A DNA stretch of 64,000 nt from Microbacterium sp. AZCO (GCF_039614715.1 NZ_CP154857.1:1736001-1800000); one strand, 5' to 3'; positions 1 to 8,706 are shown, numbered from the stretch's first letter. The notes: generated from the sequence alone by a model not told the origin. Made by a program: numbers and translations.

Positions 1-925
1 CGTGCTCGTCGACGACGCCGCAGCGGTAGACGCCCGAGCCGAGCCAGCTCGGCAGGTACCTGCCCGGGTTGGTGCGCCGGCCGGGGTCGGTCAGCTTGTC
101 CTCGACCGCCTTGAACGTCTTCTTCGAGACGATCGGCGGCCACACCGCCTTGCCTCGGATCTTGAAGTTGCCGTGGCTCCGCTGGCCCGTCGAGATGAGG
201 CCCGCGTTGCGGGGCCTCAGCACCATGTCGCGGAAGGCGTTGGTGGCCCACTTCTTGCCCGAGGTCGACTTCTCGCCCTTGGCGTTGAGCTCGGCCACGA
301 GAGCGCGGATGGACCGACCTTCGAGGATCGAGTTGGTGGCCCACACGATCACCTCGGCCTCGTGCGGGACGATCGTCACGCCGTCCTTCTGGAAGCCGTA
401 CGGTCGACGGCCGCCTCGATACCGGCCCTCGTCGACCGCCTGAGCCTTGGCGCGCGCCACGCGCTCCCCCAGCCGCTCGGCCTCGGCGGCATCCCACGCG
501 GCCAGAGTGATCGCCACGCCGCGACCATCGGCGGTGTTCACATTCACGTCGCCCGACTGCAGCGTGTGGATCTGGGTGCCGTGCTTCTCCACGAGGTCGA
601 TGAGGTCGAGGAGCTCACGCACCCGGCGCGTGATCCGGCTGGTCGAGTAGGCGACGATCGCCTGGATCTCGCCGTTGCGGGCGGCGTCCAGCATCGCGTC
701 GTAGAGCGGCCTCGGCTGCTTCGATCGGGTGCTCGCCGACACGTCGTTCTCGCGAAAGACGAAAGGCTCAGGTACCTCGTACCCGAGCCTCTTGGCGAGC
801 TTGCGGCAGTCCTTCTCCTGCCGCTTCACCCCGTCCTCGTCGTTGTCTCGATCCTGACTAATCCGGGTGTAGATCGCGGCGATCTTGGGGCCCTCCGGGG
901 CCTTCTTGAGCTGCACTTTTCCCAC
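1..925 (-). CDS. Large serine recombinase (site-specific integrase), 3' end beyond window
   Basis: Reads leftward from a GTG at 925, with a second in-frame GTG at 916; a stop lies upstream at 938-940, so no earlier start is possible. At least 308 residues are visible. The N-terminal resolvase domain carries YTRISQD with the expected catalytic Ser at about residue 23, and later an SRITRR stretch typical of the domain. A Recombinase (DNA-binding) domain follows, recognisable from RPYGFQKDG and a helix-rich segment, then the start of the zinc-ribbon region at GVYRCG, where the window ends. Such enzymes integrate and excise phages or integrative elements by a serine-linked two-base staggered cut. 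The gene lies directly beside the junction that breaks the CpaF gene, so it is very likely the enzyme that made that insertion. Family assignment is firm; phage versus conjugative element cannot be told here. Confidence 0.88.
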   Translation of the reverse strand, partial: MGKVQLKKAPEGPKIAAIYTRISQDRDNDEDGVKRQEKDCRKLAKRLGYEVPEPFVFRENDVSASTRSKQPRPLYDAMLDAARNGEIQAIVAYSTSRITRRVRELLDLIDLVEKHGTQIHTLQSGDVNVNTADGRGVAITLAAWDAAEAERLGERVARAKAQAVDEGRYRGGRRPYGFQKDGVTIVPHEAEVIVWATNSILEGRSIRALVAELNAKGEKSTSGKKWATNAFRDMVLRPRNAGLISTGQRSHGNFKIRGKAVWPPIVSKKTFKAVEDKLTDPGRRTNPGRYLPSWLGSGVYRCGVVDEH

Positions 926-945
926 GGTGCCATAATATCAGGTTT
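1..945. mobile_element. Right end of an integrated element (prophage or integrative element), rest outside window
   Basis: The chromosomal cpaF-like reading frame stops matching its family after the Walker A codons near 945. Everything to the left belongs to a different gene, a large serine recombinase that reads leftward out of the window. A recombinase gene abutting a broken host gene is the standard arrangement at the end of a serine-integrase element. The boundary base is approximate because the other attachment site is not visible. Confidence 0.75.
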
Positions 946-1587
946 CGTCTTCCCCGCGTGGGTCGCTCCGGAGACCAGGATGCTGCGCCCGTCGCGCATC
1001 GCGCCCCGGAGCAGGTCCGCACCGGACGGAGCCAGGGAGCCCGCGGCGACGAGCCGGTCGAGGTCGCGGAAGGCCGGCAGGAATTTGCGCACGTTCACCG
1101 ACCAGTGCCGCCGCGTGATGTCGGGGATGACGACGTGTAGGCGGCTCCCGTCCGGGAGTGACGCGTCGACGAAGGGCTGGCTCAAGTCCACCCGGCGACC
1201 GCTGGCGTGCAGCATCCGCTCGACCAGATCCCGCACCTGCACGTCGGTCAGCGCGAGGGGAACCCGCTCCGCAACGCCCTCGCGCGCGATGAAGACGCGG
1301 TCGGGCGCGTTGATCCAGAGCTCCTCGACGGTCGGATCGTCGAGGTATGCCTGCAGCGGCCCATAGCCGGCGACGGATGCGAGCACCTCGCGCACGCAGG
1401 CCGCCTCGTCGTCGACCGGCGCGAGGCCTCGCGCGAGGGCGAAGTCATTGTGCCGGCGCACCTCCGCGCGCACGATCTGCGCCGCGTACTCGGGGTCACG
1501 CGCCGGGTCGGCACGCTCTGCCCGAAGCCGCTCGCGCACCCGCTCGGCGACGACGACGGCCGGCGCGGCGGAGAGGACGGGAGACAC
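826..1587 (-). pseudogene. CpaF/TadA-type pilus-assembly ATPase, truncated by element insertion
   Basis: Starts at GTG 1587 and runs about 214 residues through the N-terminal domain of a type II/IV secretion ATPase (motifs EELWINAPDRVFI and DGSRLHVVIP) to the Walker A loop GATHAGKT. It then passes into foreign sequence and ends at 826 after about 39 unrelated residues. The intact family is about 400 residues or more and needs the Walker B and hexamer-forming part, which is missing. CpaF powers Flp/Tad pilus assembly. The reading frame inside the element overlaps the recombinase gene in another frame and is presumably meaningless. The remaining 3' part and the other tad genes should lie beyond the element. 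The fragment is probably inactive while the element is integrated. Confidence 0.8.
940..954. other. Probable attachment-site junction (attL or attR) inside cpaF
   Basis: On the minus strand the codons for GATHAGKT of the CpaF Walker A loop are followed at once by codons for KPDIM, which do not fit the family. The base composition changes from GC-rich to a short A/T-rich stretch (933-945). The crossover is therefore placed near 943-948, about 20 bases from the recombinase start codon. The exact core can only be fixed against the partner site on the far side of the element. Confidence 0.65.
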
Positions 1588-1686
1588 CGAAGCATCCTCG
1601 CAAGCGGCGGGAGCGGCATCCCGAACTTATCCACAACCCGTCGCCCCGCCGTGCCACGATGGGAGGACACCCCGGGAAGGACGACC

Positions 1687-1908
1687 ATGACCCACACGAA
1701 GCGCGAACTCACCCCGCCCCAGCAGGTCGGCGCCGGCATTCTCGGGCTCCTGCAGGTCGCCTTCGCCTTCCTCGCCGCGTGGGACCTGTGGCACCGCCCC
1801 GACCGCGACGTGCGCGGGAGCAAGTGGGCGTGGGGCGCCGGGCTGCTGGTGAACTGGATCGGGCCTGCGGCCTACTTCCTCTTCGGCATCAAGCACGAGA
1901 ACCGCTGA
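1687..1908 (+). CDS. Small PLDc_N-domain membrane protein
   Basis: A 73-residue protein starting at ATG 1687, preceded by GGGAAGGA at a suitable distance. After a short basic N-terminus it has two hydrophobic segments (about residues 16-31 and 45-63). The pattern of W, D and aromatic residues (AAWDLWHRP, WAWGAGLLVNWIGP, YFLFG) matches the phospholipase D nuclease N-terminal domain seen alone in many actinobacterial membrane peptides. There is no catalytic domain, so no enzymatic role is implied. It converges on the esterase gene with only 10 bases between the stops. Confidence 0.75.
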   Translation: MTHTKRELTPPQQVGAGILGLLQVAFAFLAAWDLWHRPDRDVRGSKWAWGAGLLVNWIGPAAYFLFGIKHENR

Positions 1909-1918
1909 GCCGAGCCCC

Positions 1919-3214
1919 TCACTGCGCCGAGAGGCCGAGCACGGGATAGAGCACCTCGAAGCCCTTCTCGAGGCCGCCGAGGAGTGCATCGACGACGTGC
2001 CCCGCGCCGGGGACGACGTAGTACGTCACCTGCATTCCCGCATCCTTCGCGGCCGCCGAGACGGCCTCCGCGCCCGGGATGAAGGACGGGTCGTTCCCGC
2101 CCACCGTGAAGACACCCGTGACATCGGAGTACTTCCCGGGGTTCGCCTTCATGATGTTGATCGGCTTGGACGCCTCGAACGCAGCCTGATCGCCGCCGAA
2201 GACCTGCGCCACCGCGTTGTCGACGTCCTCCGATCCGGGATACTCCTCGCCCGAGATGTCGAGGAGGCTCTTCCAGACGCCCGGCTCCTGCGCGACGTAC
2301 TTCGCCGCACATCCTCCGCCGTTCGAGTACCCCGCGAGCACCCAGTACTTCGGGTCGTCGATGATGTGCAGGTTCTGCTTCGCCCAGTTCACCACGTCGG
2401 TCTTGATGTACGTCTCGGCGTTGCCGTAGGCCTTCGAGTCCGCGCAGGTCGGATCGTTGCCGGAGGGTCCGATCTGATCCGCCACGACGACGATCGGTGC
2501 GAGGCCCTCGTTCTTCGCCGCGTACGCGTCGAGGACCTGGCCGACGTATGACGGGTCTGGATTGCCCGGATAACCCATCATCAAGATGACGAGCGGGAGA
2601 GCCGGCGCCTCCTTCACGAGCGCCGCGGGCGGCAGGTAGATGCCGGCGGGGCGAGCATCGAAGCCGGATGCCGTCGCGGGTATGACCTGCGTGCCGGTCT
2701 CGCCCTTCGCGGGCATGCCGGCGGGTGCCCGCCACGTCTCGTAGAGCGGCTTCGAGGGAGCGCCGGCGGCGGTTCCCGTGGGAGTAGGGACCGCGATGGG
2801 GTCGCTCGGGTCGACGCCGAAGAGACTGCCGAGCGTCGGATTGAGCCCGTAGTAGGCGTTGATGCCGATGATACCGACGAGGGGGAAGACGAGGATGCCG
2901 AGCGCGGCCACGATCTTGCGCCAGACAGCCGCGCCCCAGAAGCTCGCGATCGAGAGCCCGAGGCCTGCGAAGGCGGGGATGCACCACCACAGGACGGGAA
3001 GCGGAAGCGCCGTCCCGAAGGCGTCGGTCAGATCCGCCAGGAGATAGGCGCAGAACGCGAGCGCGAGACCGGCCACGATCCCGATCGATGCGGCGAGGAT
3101 CCATCGCGGCGTCGGCCGGCGGATGAGGAGTGCCACCGCGATCGCGGCGGCGAGTCCGTAGACGATCCAGGGAAGCGGCCCGCCGATGATCGGCAGCGCG
3201 AGAATCGCATCCAT
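1919..3214 (-). CDS. Membrane-anchored alpha/beta-hydrolase esterase (esterase D/mycolyltransferase-like)
   Basis: I take ATG 3214 as the start because it directly precedes the first membrane segment and has a GGGGG stretch upstream; an ATG at 3265 is possible. The 431-residue product has about four membrane helices in the first 125 residues, then a Pro/Thr/Gly-rich linker and an extracytoplasmic hydrolase domain. That domain shows LVILMMGYPGNP, the nucleophile elbow GYSNGG with Ser near residue 297, and a late GAGHVVDALLGG that would supply the catalytic His. This layout resembles membrane-tethered esterases annotated near the antigen 85/esterase D group. The substrate is unknown. A nonspecific esterase role is as likely as cell-wall acyl transfer. 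Confidence 0.75.
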   Translation of the reverse strand: MDAILALPIIGGPLPWIVYGLAAAIAVALLIRRPTPRWILAASIGIVAGLALAFCAYLLADLTDAFGTALPLPVLWWCIPAFAGLGLSIASFWGAAVWRKIVAALGILVFPLVGIIGINAYYGLNPTLGSLFGVDPSDPIAVPTPTGTAAGAPSKPLYETWRAPAGMPAKGETGTQVIPATASGFDARPAGIYLPPAALVKEAPALPLVILMMGYPGNPDPSYVGQVLDAYAAKNEGLAPIVVVADQIGPSGNDPTCADSKAYGNAETYIKTDVVNWAKQNLHIIDDPKYWVLAGYSNGGGCAAKYVAQEPGVWKSLLDISGEEYPGSEDVDNAVAQVFGGDQAAFEASKPINIMKANPGKYSDVTGVFTVGGNDPSFIPGAEAVSAAAKDAGMQVTYYVVPGAGHVVDALLGGLEKGFEVLYPVLGLSAQ

Positions 3215-3324
3215 CTGGCCCCCGGCCGGATTCCGGGCATCCCCCCAGCGCCCGCTGCCGTTCATGCTAGCGACCCGACGCGCATCTCGGGGGCCAGCCC
3301 CCAGCCGCCCCACAGGTCGCTCAG

Positions 3325-3330
3325 TAGACT
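3325..3330 (+). promoter_or_regulatory. -10 box for tRNA-Leu
   Basis: TAGACT lies 10 bases before the first base of the mature tRNA, a normal spacing for a stable-RNA promoter. No good -35 box is visible. Confidence 0.45.
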
Positions 3331-3340
3331 GATCGCACCA

Positions 3341-3422
3341 GCGGGAGTGGTGAAACTGGCAGACACGCAGGATTTAGGTTCCTGTGCCCCCGGGCGTGTG
3401 GGTTCAAGTCCCACCTTCCGCA
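3341..3422 (+). tRNA. tRNA-Leu (anticodon UAG)
   Basis: The sequence folds as a class II tRNA. The acceptor strands 3341-3347 and 3415-3421 pair, with one G-U; the anticodon stem CAGGA/TCCTG encloses the loop TTTAGGT, so the anticodon is TAG, reading CUN leucine codons. There is a long variable arm and a normal T arm with GGTTCAAGTCC. The 3' CCA is not encoded. The DedA gene begins 70 bases downstream. Confidence 0.95.
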
Positions 3423-3491
3423 CGGTGCCGCCGACGTCACTTCCTCGCCGCATCCTCCGACCGCCGACCGCTCCGACGACGGGAACCCCCT

Positions 3492-4247
3492 GTGCACAGC
3501 ATCGCCCTCATCCCCTGGCTCGATCCTGGGTACATCATCGACGCCGCCGGTCCGTGGGCGCTGCTGGTGGTCTGCTTCATCGTGTTCGCCGAGACGGGCC
3601 TGCTGGTCGGGTTCCTGCTCCCGGGCGACACGCTCCTCGTCATCTCGGGCCTTCTGACCCACACGAGCGACATCTTCGGCATCAACATCTGGCTCGTCGC
3701 GCTGCTCATCGCGCTCGCGGCGTTCATCGGCGGCGAAGTGGGCTACTTCATCGGGCACAAGGGCGGTCCCGCGGTGTTCGAGCGCAAGGAATCGGGTCTG
3801 TTCAGCCGCAAGAACGTCGAACGCACGAACATGTTCTTCGAGAAGTACGGTCCGCTCACGGTGATCATGGCGCGCTTCGTGCCGATCGTCCGCACGTTCG
3901 CGCCGGTCGCCGCCGGCGTCGGTCACATGCCGTGGCGCCGCTACACGCTCTACAACCTCATCGGCGCCCTGCTCTGGGGCTTCGGCTTGGTCATGCTCGG
4001 CTATGCGATCGGCTACATCCCCTGGATCGCCGACATGGTCACCCGGTACATCGACGTCATCCTGCTCGGCGTGGTCGTCCTCACCGCGGCCATCACGATC
4101 TGGCACTACTTCCAGGAGCGCGCGAAGGCGAAGCGCGAGGCCGCGGCGGAGCCCGATGCGGCGCCGCTCGCGCTCGACACCGAGGTCTTCGAGCCCGGCC
4201 GCGAGCACCGGCACGGCGACGCCACTCCCCCGGCACCCGCCCCGTAG
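3492..4247 (+). CDS. DedA-family membrane protein (SNARE-associated domain)
   Basis: The start is taken as GTG 3492 (VHSIALIPWLDP), because the open frame upstream runs through the tRNA gene. The 251-residue product has the DedA core: ETGLLVGFLLPGDTLL, then FIGGEVGYFIGHKGG, FFEKYGPLTVIMARFVPIVRTF and GVGHMPWRRY, with about five membrane segments and a charged C-terminal tail. DedA proteins are membrane transporters or scramblase-like proteins tied to lipid-carrier recycling and proton-motive-force homeostasis. The conserved acidic and Arg residues are present. It converges on the Ku gene with no spacer. Confidence 0.9.
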   Translation: MHSIALIPWLDPGYIIDAAGPWALLVVCFIVFAETGLLVGFLLPGDTLLVISGLLTHTSDIFGINIWLVALLIALAAFIGGEVGYFIGHKGGPAVFERKESGLFSRKNVERTNMFFEKYGPLTVIMARFVPIVRTFAPVAAGVGHMPWRRYTLYNLIGALLWGFGLVMLGYAIGYIPWIADMVTRYIDVILLGVVVLTAAITIWHYFQERAKAKREAAAEPDAAPLALDTEVFEPGREHRHGDATPPAPAP

Positions 4248-5156
4248 TCAGGAGGCCTTCGAGGCCTTCTTCTTCGCCACCGGCTTGGCGGCGCTCTTCG
4301 CGGCCGCCTTGGCGGGCGCCTTCTTGGACGCCGCCGTGTCCTTCGGCTTCTCGTCCGCGCCGCCCGCCCGTGCCGCGCGCGAGCGTTCGACCGAGGCACG
4401 GAGGGCCGCCATCAGGTCGATGACCTCGCCGCCGGCCTCTTCCTCCTGCTCGCCGAAGGTCTCGGACGTGTCGAGCGCATCGCCCTTCTCGAGCTTGGCC
4501 TCGATGAGGGTGCGCAGCTCCTCCTGATACTCGTCGGTGAACTGCTCGGGATCGAAGTCGCTCGCGAAGCTCTCGACGAGGGATGCGGACAGCTCGAGCT
4601 CCTTCGCCGAGATCCGCACGGACTCGTCGAGCGCCGGGAAGTTCGCCTCGCGCACCTCGTCGGCCCACAGCAGCGTCTGCAGGACCAGCACGTCGCCGCG
4701 CACGCGCAGCGCCGCGAGGCGGGTCTTCTGCCTCAGTGAGAAGCGGACGATCGCGGTGCGGTCGGTCTGCTCCAGCGTCTTGCGCAGGAGCACGTACGCC
4801 TTGGGCGAGGCCGAGTCGGGTTCGAGGTAGTACGCCCGGTCGAGGGTCAGCAGATCGACCTGTTCGGTGGGCACGAACTCGACCACGTCGATCTCGCGAC
4901 TGCGCTCGGCCGGAAGCGAGGCGAGGTCGTCCTTCGTGAGCACAACGGTCTTCTCGCCGTCGTCATAGGCCTTGTCGATGTCCTGGAAGGGAACGACCTC
5001 GCCGTCGATCTCGCAGATGCGCTGATAGCGGATGCGGCCGCCGTCCTTGTTGTGCACCTGGTGCAGCGAGACGTCGTGATCCTCCGTCGCGGCATACACC
5101 TTGACGGGCACATTGACGAGGCCGAAGGTCAGGGCGCCCTTCCAGATCGCTCTCAT
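4248..5156 (-). CDS. ku: Ku DNA end-binding protein (bacterial NHEJ)
   Basis: Starts at ATG 5156 (MRAIWKGALTFGLVNVPVKVY, the canonical Ku N-terminus); an upstream in-frame start would add eight unconserved residues. The 302-residue product has the full Ku core, including HNKDGGRIRYQRIC and YYLEPD, followed by an acidic stretch and a Lys/Ala-rich tail (KKAPAKAAAKSAAK and similar). Such basic tails in actinobacterial Ku proteins are known to contact DNA. The homodimer threads onto double-strand breaks and recruits LigD. The ligD gene is divergent, 61 bases away, so the two probably share regulation. Confidence 0.95.
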   Translation of the reverse strand: MRAIWKGALTFGLVNVPVKVYAATEDHDVSLHQVHNKDGGRIRYQRICEIDGEVVPFQDIDKAYDDGEKTVVLTKDDLASLPAERSREIDVVEFVPTEQVDLLTLDRAYYLEPDSASPKAYVLLRKTLEQTDRTAIVRFSLRQKTRLAALRVRGDVLVLQTLLWADEVREANFPALDESVRISAKELELSASLVESFASDFDPEQFTDEYQEELRTLIEAKLEKGDALDTSETFGEQEEEAGGEVIDLMAALRASVERSRAARAGGADEKPKDTAASKKAPAKAAAKSAAKPVAKKKASKAS

Positions 5157-5217
5157 CACACAAGTACACACCGGCCACACGGGTCACGGCTAGGTCTTGA
5201 CGGGGCAGGATGGTGCC

Positions 5218-7788
5218 ATGCCCGGGAAGGACAGCGGCGCGGAGCAGCAGGTGCGCATCGGCGGCAGACGCCTGCGCCTGACGAACCTGGGCAAGGTGCT
5301 GTATCCCGAGACGGGGACGACCAAGGCCGAGGTCATCGACTACTACACCCGCATCGCGACGACGATGATCCCGCACGTCATCGGCCGGCCGGTCACGCGC
5401 AAGCGCTGGCCCGACGGCGTGGGCACGGCGGAGCATCCCGGGCAGGCGTTCTTCGCGAAGGATCTCGAGCCCGGCGCCCCGTCCTGGGTGCACAGGATGC
5501 CCATCCCCCACTCGGGCGGGCCGAAGGACTATCCGCTCGCCGCCGACGTGCCGACGATCGTCTACCTCGCGCAGGTCGCGAGCCTCGAGCTGCACGTGCC
5601 GCAGTGGCGGTTCACCCCGGCCGGCGAGCGCGGCGACGCGGACCGGCTCGTGCTCGACCTCGACCCCGGGCCCGGCGTCGGACTTCCCGAGTGCGCCGAG
5701 GTCGCCCGCTGGGCGCGCGAGATCCTCGGGCACATGGGACTCGACCCCTACCCCGTCACGAGCGGCAGCAAGGGCATCCAGCTGTACTCCGCGCTCCCGC
5801 CCGGACAGTCGAGCGAAGCCGCCTCCACGCTCGCGCACGAGCTCGCCCGGGCGATCGAGGCCGACCACCCCGACCTCGTCGTGAGCAGCATGAAGAAGTC
5901 GATCCGCGGCGGCCGCGTGCTCATCGACTGGAGCCAGAACAACGGCTCGAAGACGACGATCGCGCCCTACTCGCTGCGCGGGCGACCCCATCCGACTGTC
6001 GCGGTGCCCCGCACGTGGGAGGAGCTCGACGACCCGGGCCTGCGCCACCTCCTCTTCGACGAGGTGCTCGAGCGCATCGAGCAGATCGGCGATCCGCTGT
6101 CTCCGCTCGGCTTCCACGCCGGCGGCCGCACCGCCGACGAGGGCCCCCTGAGCACGTACATCTCGATGCGCTCCCCCGATCGCACACCTGAGCCGGTGCC
6201 GTCCAATCCCGCTGCCGCGGTGCGGTCGACCGACGAGCTGCCCACCTTCGTCATCCAGGAGCATCACGCGACGGCTCTCCACTGGGACTTCCGACTCGAG
6301 CGCGACGGCGTCCTCGTCAGCTGGGCCGTCCCTCGCGGCGTGCCGCACTCGTACAAGCGCAACAACCTCGCGATCCAGACCGAGGATCACCCGATGGAGT
6401 ACGCATCCTTCGAAGGCACCATCCCCGTCGGCGAGTACGGCGGCGGATCGGTGACCATCTGGGACGACGGCCGGTACGAGCTCGAGAAGTGGCGCGACGA
6501 CGAGATCATCTTCACGGCCGAAGGCCGCCCGGGCGGTCCCCTGGGCCGGGTGCGCCTCGCCTTCATCCGCACCGAGGACAGGGGCGGGCCGAAGTCGAGC
6601 TGGCTGCTGCATCGGATGAAGACGGATGCCGCGGGCCGCGTGCAGCCGGACGGCATCGTCGTGGAACCCACACCCCAGGCGGATGAGCCGCAGCCGGTCA
6701 CCCGCCGACGCGCACCCGCCTCGGCCCCGCCGAGGTCGGAAAAGCCGCAACCGCACGTCCAGCGGACCGTCGAGGAGCTGCTCGAGGCGGCGCCGAGCGC
6801 CGACTGGCCGCCCACCCAGGCCGACCTCAAGCCCATGCTCTCCACGACGGCCTCTCCCGAGCGCGCGAGGGCGGATGCCCGGCAGTGGGGCGACCCGGCG
6901 TGGGCGGAGGCGAAGTGGGACGGAATCCGAGCCGTCGGCGTCTGGGACGGCGCGTCGCTGCGCCTGTGGGCGCGCAGCGGCAACGAGAGCACGATGAAGT
7001 ACCCCGAGATCACCGAGGGGGACCCTGGTCTCGGTGACGAGCCGTGCGTCGTCGACGGGGAGCTCGTCGCCCTCGAGAACGGGCGCCCCAGCTTCGCTCT
7101 GCTGCAGACGCGCATGAACCTCGTGGGCGCCGGCGACATCGCCCGCGTCGCGAAGCGGACACCGGTGCACTACTACCTGTTCGACGTCCTGGTCGCGCGC
7201 GGGAAGGACGTCACGAACCTGGCCCTCACGGATCGCCGACGCATCCTGGAAGACGTCGCCGCGGGCACCAGCGCCTCCATCGTCGTGCCGCCGGTCTTCG
7301 ACGACGTGGATGCCGCCCTCGACGCGAGCCGCCGGTTCGACCTCGAGGGCATCGTGGTGAAGGACCCCCGATCGCCGTATCGACGCGGCATCCGCTCCGA
7401 CTCGTCGCTCAAGGTGAAGCTGACCCGCACGCAGGAGGTCGTGATCGCCGGGATCCGCCCGGGCCAGGGCGGCAGGGCCTCGACCTTCGGCTCGCTGCTG
7501 CTCGGCATCAACGGACCCGAAGGACTGACCTATTCGGGGCGCGTCGGCACGGGCTTCAGCGACCAGACGCTGCGCGCCCTCCAGCAGCAGCTGGCCCCGC
7601 TGCACTCCGACGAGAATCCGCTCGTGGGGGTGCCCGCGCTCGACGCGCGCGGTGTGCAGTGGGTGCGGCCCGAGCTCGTCGCGGAGGTCGAGTTCGGCGA
7701 GTTCACGCCGTCGGGTATCCTTCGACACCCGCGCTGGCGGGGCCTGCGACCCGACAAGCGCCCGGAGGACGTCGTCCGAGAGCCGTGA
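5218..7788 (+). CDS. ligD: Multifunctional NHEJ DNA ligase LigD (polymerase-phosphoesterase-ligase)
   Basis: Starts at ATG 5218; 856 residues. The domain order matches mycobacterial LigD: an N-terminal primase/polymerase domain (about residues 1-300, with LVLDLDPGPG and SGSKGIQLY), a 3'-phosphoesterase domain (about 335-490, with QEHHATALHWDFRLE), then the ATP-dependent ligase (about 545-850). The ligase shows the adenylated Lys at about 566 in EAKWDGIRAV, DGELVAL, and FDLEGIVVKDPRSPY. The enzyme processes and seals double-strand breaks with Ku, which is encoded divergently next door. The linker between the phosphoesterase and ligase domains is Pro/Arg-rich. All active-site motifs look intact. 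Its stop abuts the stop of the convergent CDF gene. Confidence 0.96.
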   Translation: MPGKDSGAEQQVRIGGRRLRLTNLGKVLYPETGTTKAEVIDYYTRIATTMIPHVIGRPVTRKRWPDGVGTAEHPGQAFFAKDLEPGAPSWVHRMPIPHSGGPKDYPLAADVPTIVYLAQVASLELHVPQWRFTPAGERGDADRLVLDLDPGPGVGLPECAEVARWAREILGHMGLDPYPVTSGSKGIQLYSALPPGQSSEAASTLAHELARAIEADHPDLVVSSMKKSIRGGRVLIDWSQNNGSKTTIAPYSLRGRPHPTVAVPRTWEELDDPGLRHLLFDEVLERIEQIGDPLSPLGFHAGGRTADEGPLSTYISMRSPDRTPEPVPSNPAAAVRSTDELPTFVIQEHHATALHWDFRLERDGVLVSWAVPRGVPHSYKRNNLAIQTEDHPMEYASFEGTIPVGEYGGGSVTIWDDGRYELEKWRDDEIIFTAEGRPGGPLGRVRLAFIRTEDRGGPKSSWLLHRMKTDAAGRVQPDGIVVEPTPQADEPQPVTRRRAPASAPPRSEKPQPHVQRTVEELLEAAPSADWPPTQADLKPMLSTTASPERARADARQWGDPAWAEAKWDGIRAVGVWDGASLRLWARSGNESTMKYPEITEGDPGLGDEPCVVDGELVALENGRPSFALLQTRMNLVGAGDIARVAKRTPVHYYLFDVLVARGKDVTNLALTDRRRILEDVAAGTSASIVVPPVFDDVDAALDASRRFDLEGIVVKDPRSPYRRGIRSDSSLKVKLTRTQEVVIAGIRPGQGGRASTFGSLLLGINGPEGLTYSGRVGTGFSDQTLRALQQQLAPLHSDENPLVGVPALDARGVQWVRPELVAEVEFGEFTPSGILRHPRWRGLRPDKRPEDVVREP

Positions 7789-8700
7789 TCAGGCGTGCGC
7801 GTCGTGCTCGACGTGCCCGGACGGCTCGAGCTGGAACGTCGAGTGATCGACGTCGAAGTGCTTCGTGAGGCATCCCTGCAGCTGCTCGAGCAGCTCCCCC
7901 GACCGCCCATCGCGCAGGGTCTCGGGGTCGACGACGACGTGCGCCGTGAAGACGGGGGCGCCCCGCGTGAGCTGCCAGACGTGCACGTCGTGCACGTCGA
8001 CGACGCCGGGGGTCGAGACGATGTGCCGGCGGATCTCCTGCACGTGCACGTTGTCGGGCGACGACTCGGTCAGCACCGAGACGACCTCGCGAAGCAGTCC
8101 CACGGCGCGCGGCACGATCATCGCCGCGATGAGGAGGGATGCCACGGCGTCCGCCTGCACCCAGCCCGTGGCGATGACGACGATCGCCGCCACGATGACC
8201 GCCGCCGATCCGAGCATGTCGCCGAGCACCTCGAGGTAGGCGCCGCGGACGTTGATGCTGGTTCTCTGCGCGGCGCTCAGGAGCCACATCGCGACACCGT
8301 TGGCGATCAGGCCCACGATCGCGACGACCAGCATGAGCCCGCCCTCGACCTCGACGCCGCCCGGGTTCACCAGGCGCTGGATCGCCTCCACCGCGACCCA
8401 GATCGACAGCACGATGAGGATGACGCCGTTGACCAGCGCCCCGAGCACTTCGGCACGCTGATAGCCGAACGTGCGCCGATCGTCGGCGGGCCGCGCCGCG
8501 ACGGATGAGGCGATGAGCGCGATGACGAGGGCCGCCGCGTCGGTGAACATGTGCGCCGCATCGGCGAGGAGTGCGAGCGATCCGGACAGGATCGAGCCGA
8601 CGATCTGCACCACCATGACGAGCGCCGTGATTCCGAGCGAGATCGCGAGGAGGCGGCGGGCGCCTGCTCCTCGGATGCCTCGGGGCGCGTGGTCGTGCAT
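7789..8700 (-). CDS. Cation diffusion facilitator (CDF) metal efflux protein, CzcD/ZitB-like
   Basis: Starts at ATG 8700, six bases after a TACCCT box. The 303-residue product has about six membrane helices with the metal-site motifs of CDF exporters: HMFTDAAAL in helix 2 (HxxxD) and VLGDMLGS in helix 5. A C-terminal cytoplasmic dimerisation domain of ferredoxin-like type follows (VDVHDVHVWQLTRG). His residues occur at both ends (MHDHAPRG, HVEHDAHA). CDF proteins exchange Zn2+, Cd2+ or similar cations for protons; zinc is the most likely substrate here but is not proven by sequence. Confidence 0.92.
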   Translation of the reverse strand: MHDHAPRGIRGAGARRLLAISLGITALVMVVQIVGSILSGSLALLADAAHMFTDAAALVIALIASSVAARPADDRRTFGYQRAEVLGALVNGVILIVLSIWVAVEAIQRLVNPGGVEVEGGLMLVVAIVGLIANGVAMWLLSAAQRTSINVRGAYLEVLGDMLGSAAVIVAAIVVIATGWVQADAVASLLIAAMIVPRAVGLLREVVSVLTESSPDNVHVQEIRRHIVSTPGVVDVHDVHVWQLTRGAPVFTAHVVVDPETLRDGRSGELLEQLQGCLTKHFDVDHSTFQLEPSGHVEHDAHA

Positions 8701-8706
8701 AGCCTC

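Noticed and set aside
2..1366. Open frame of 454 codons on the plus strand at the left edge
   Set aside because: It is the antisense shadow of the serine recombinase and cpaF; the recombinase itself is the conserved reading.
3341..3500. tRNA-Leu as a second integration site
   Set aside because: No partial duplicate of the tRNA 3' end and no integrase gene nearby.
4963..7728. Open frame of 921 codons on the minus strand
   Set aside because: Antisense to ligD, with only its last residues in the Ku region; no recognisable domain.
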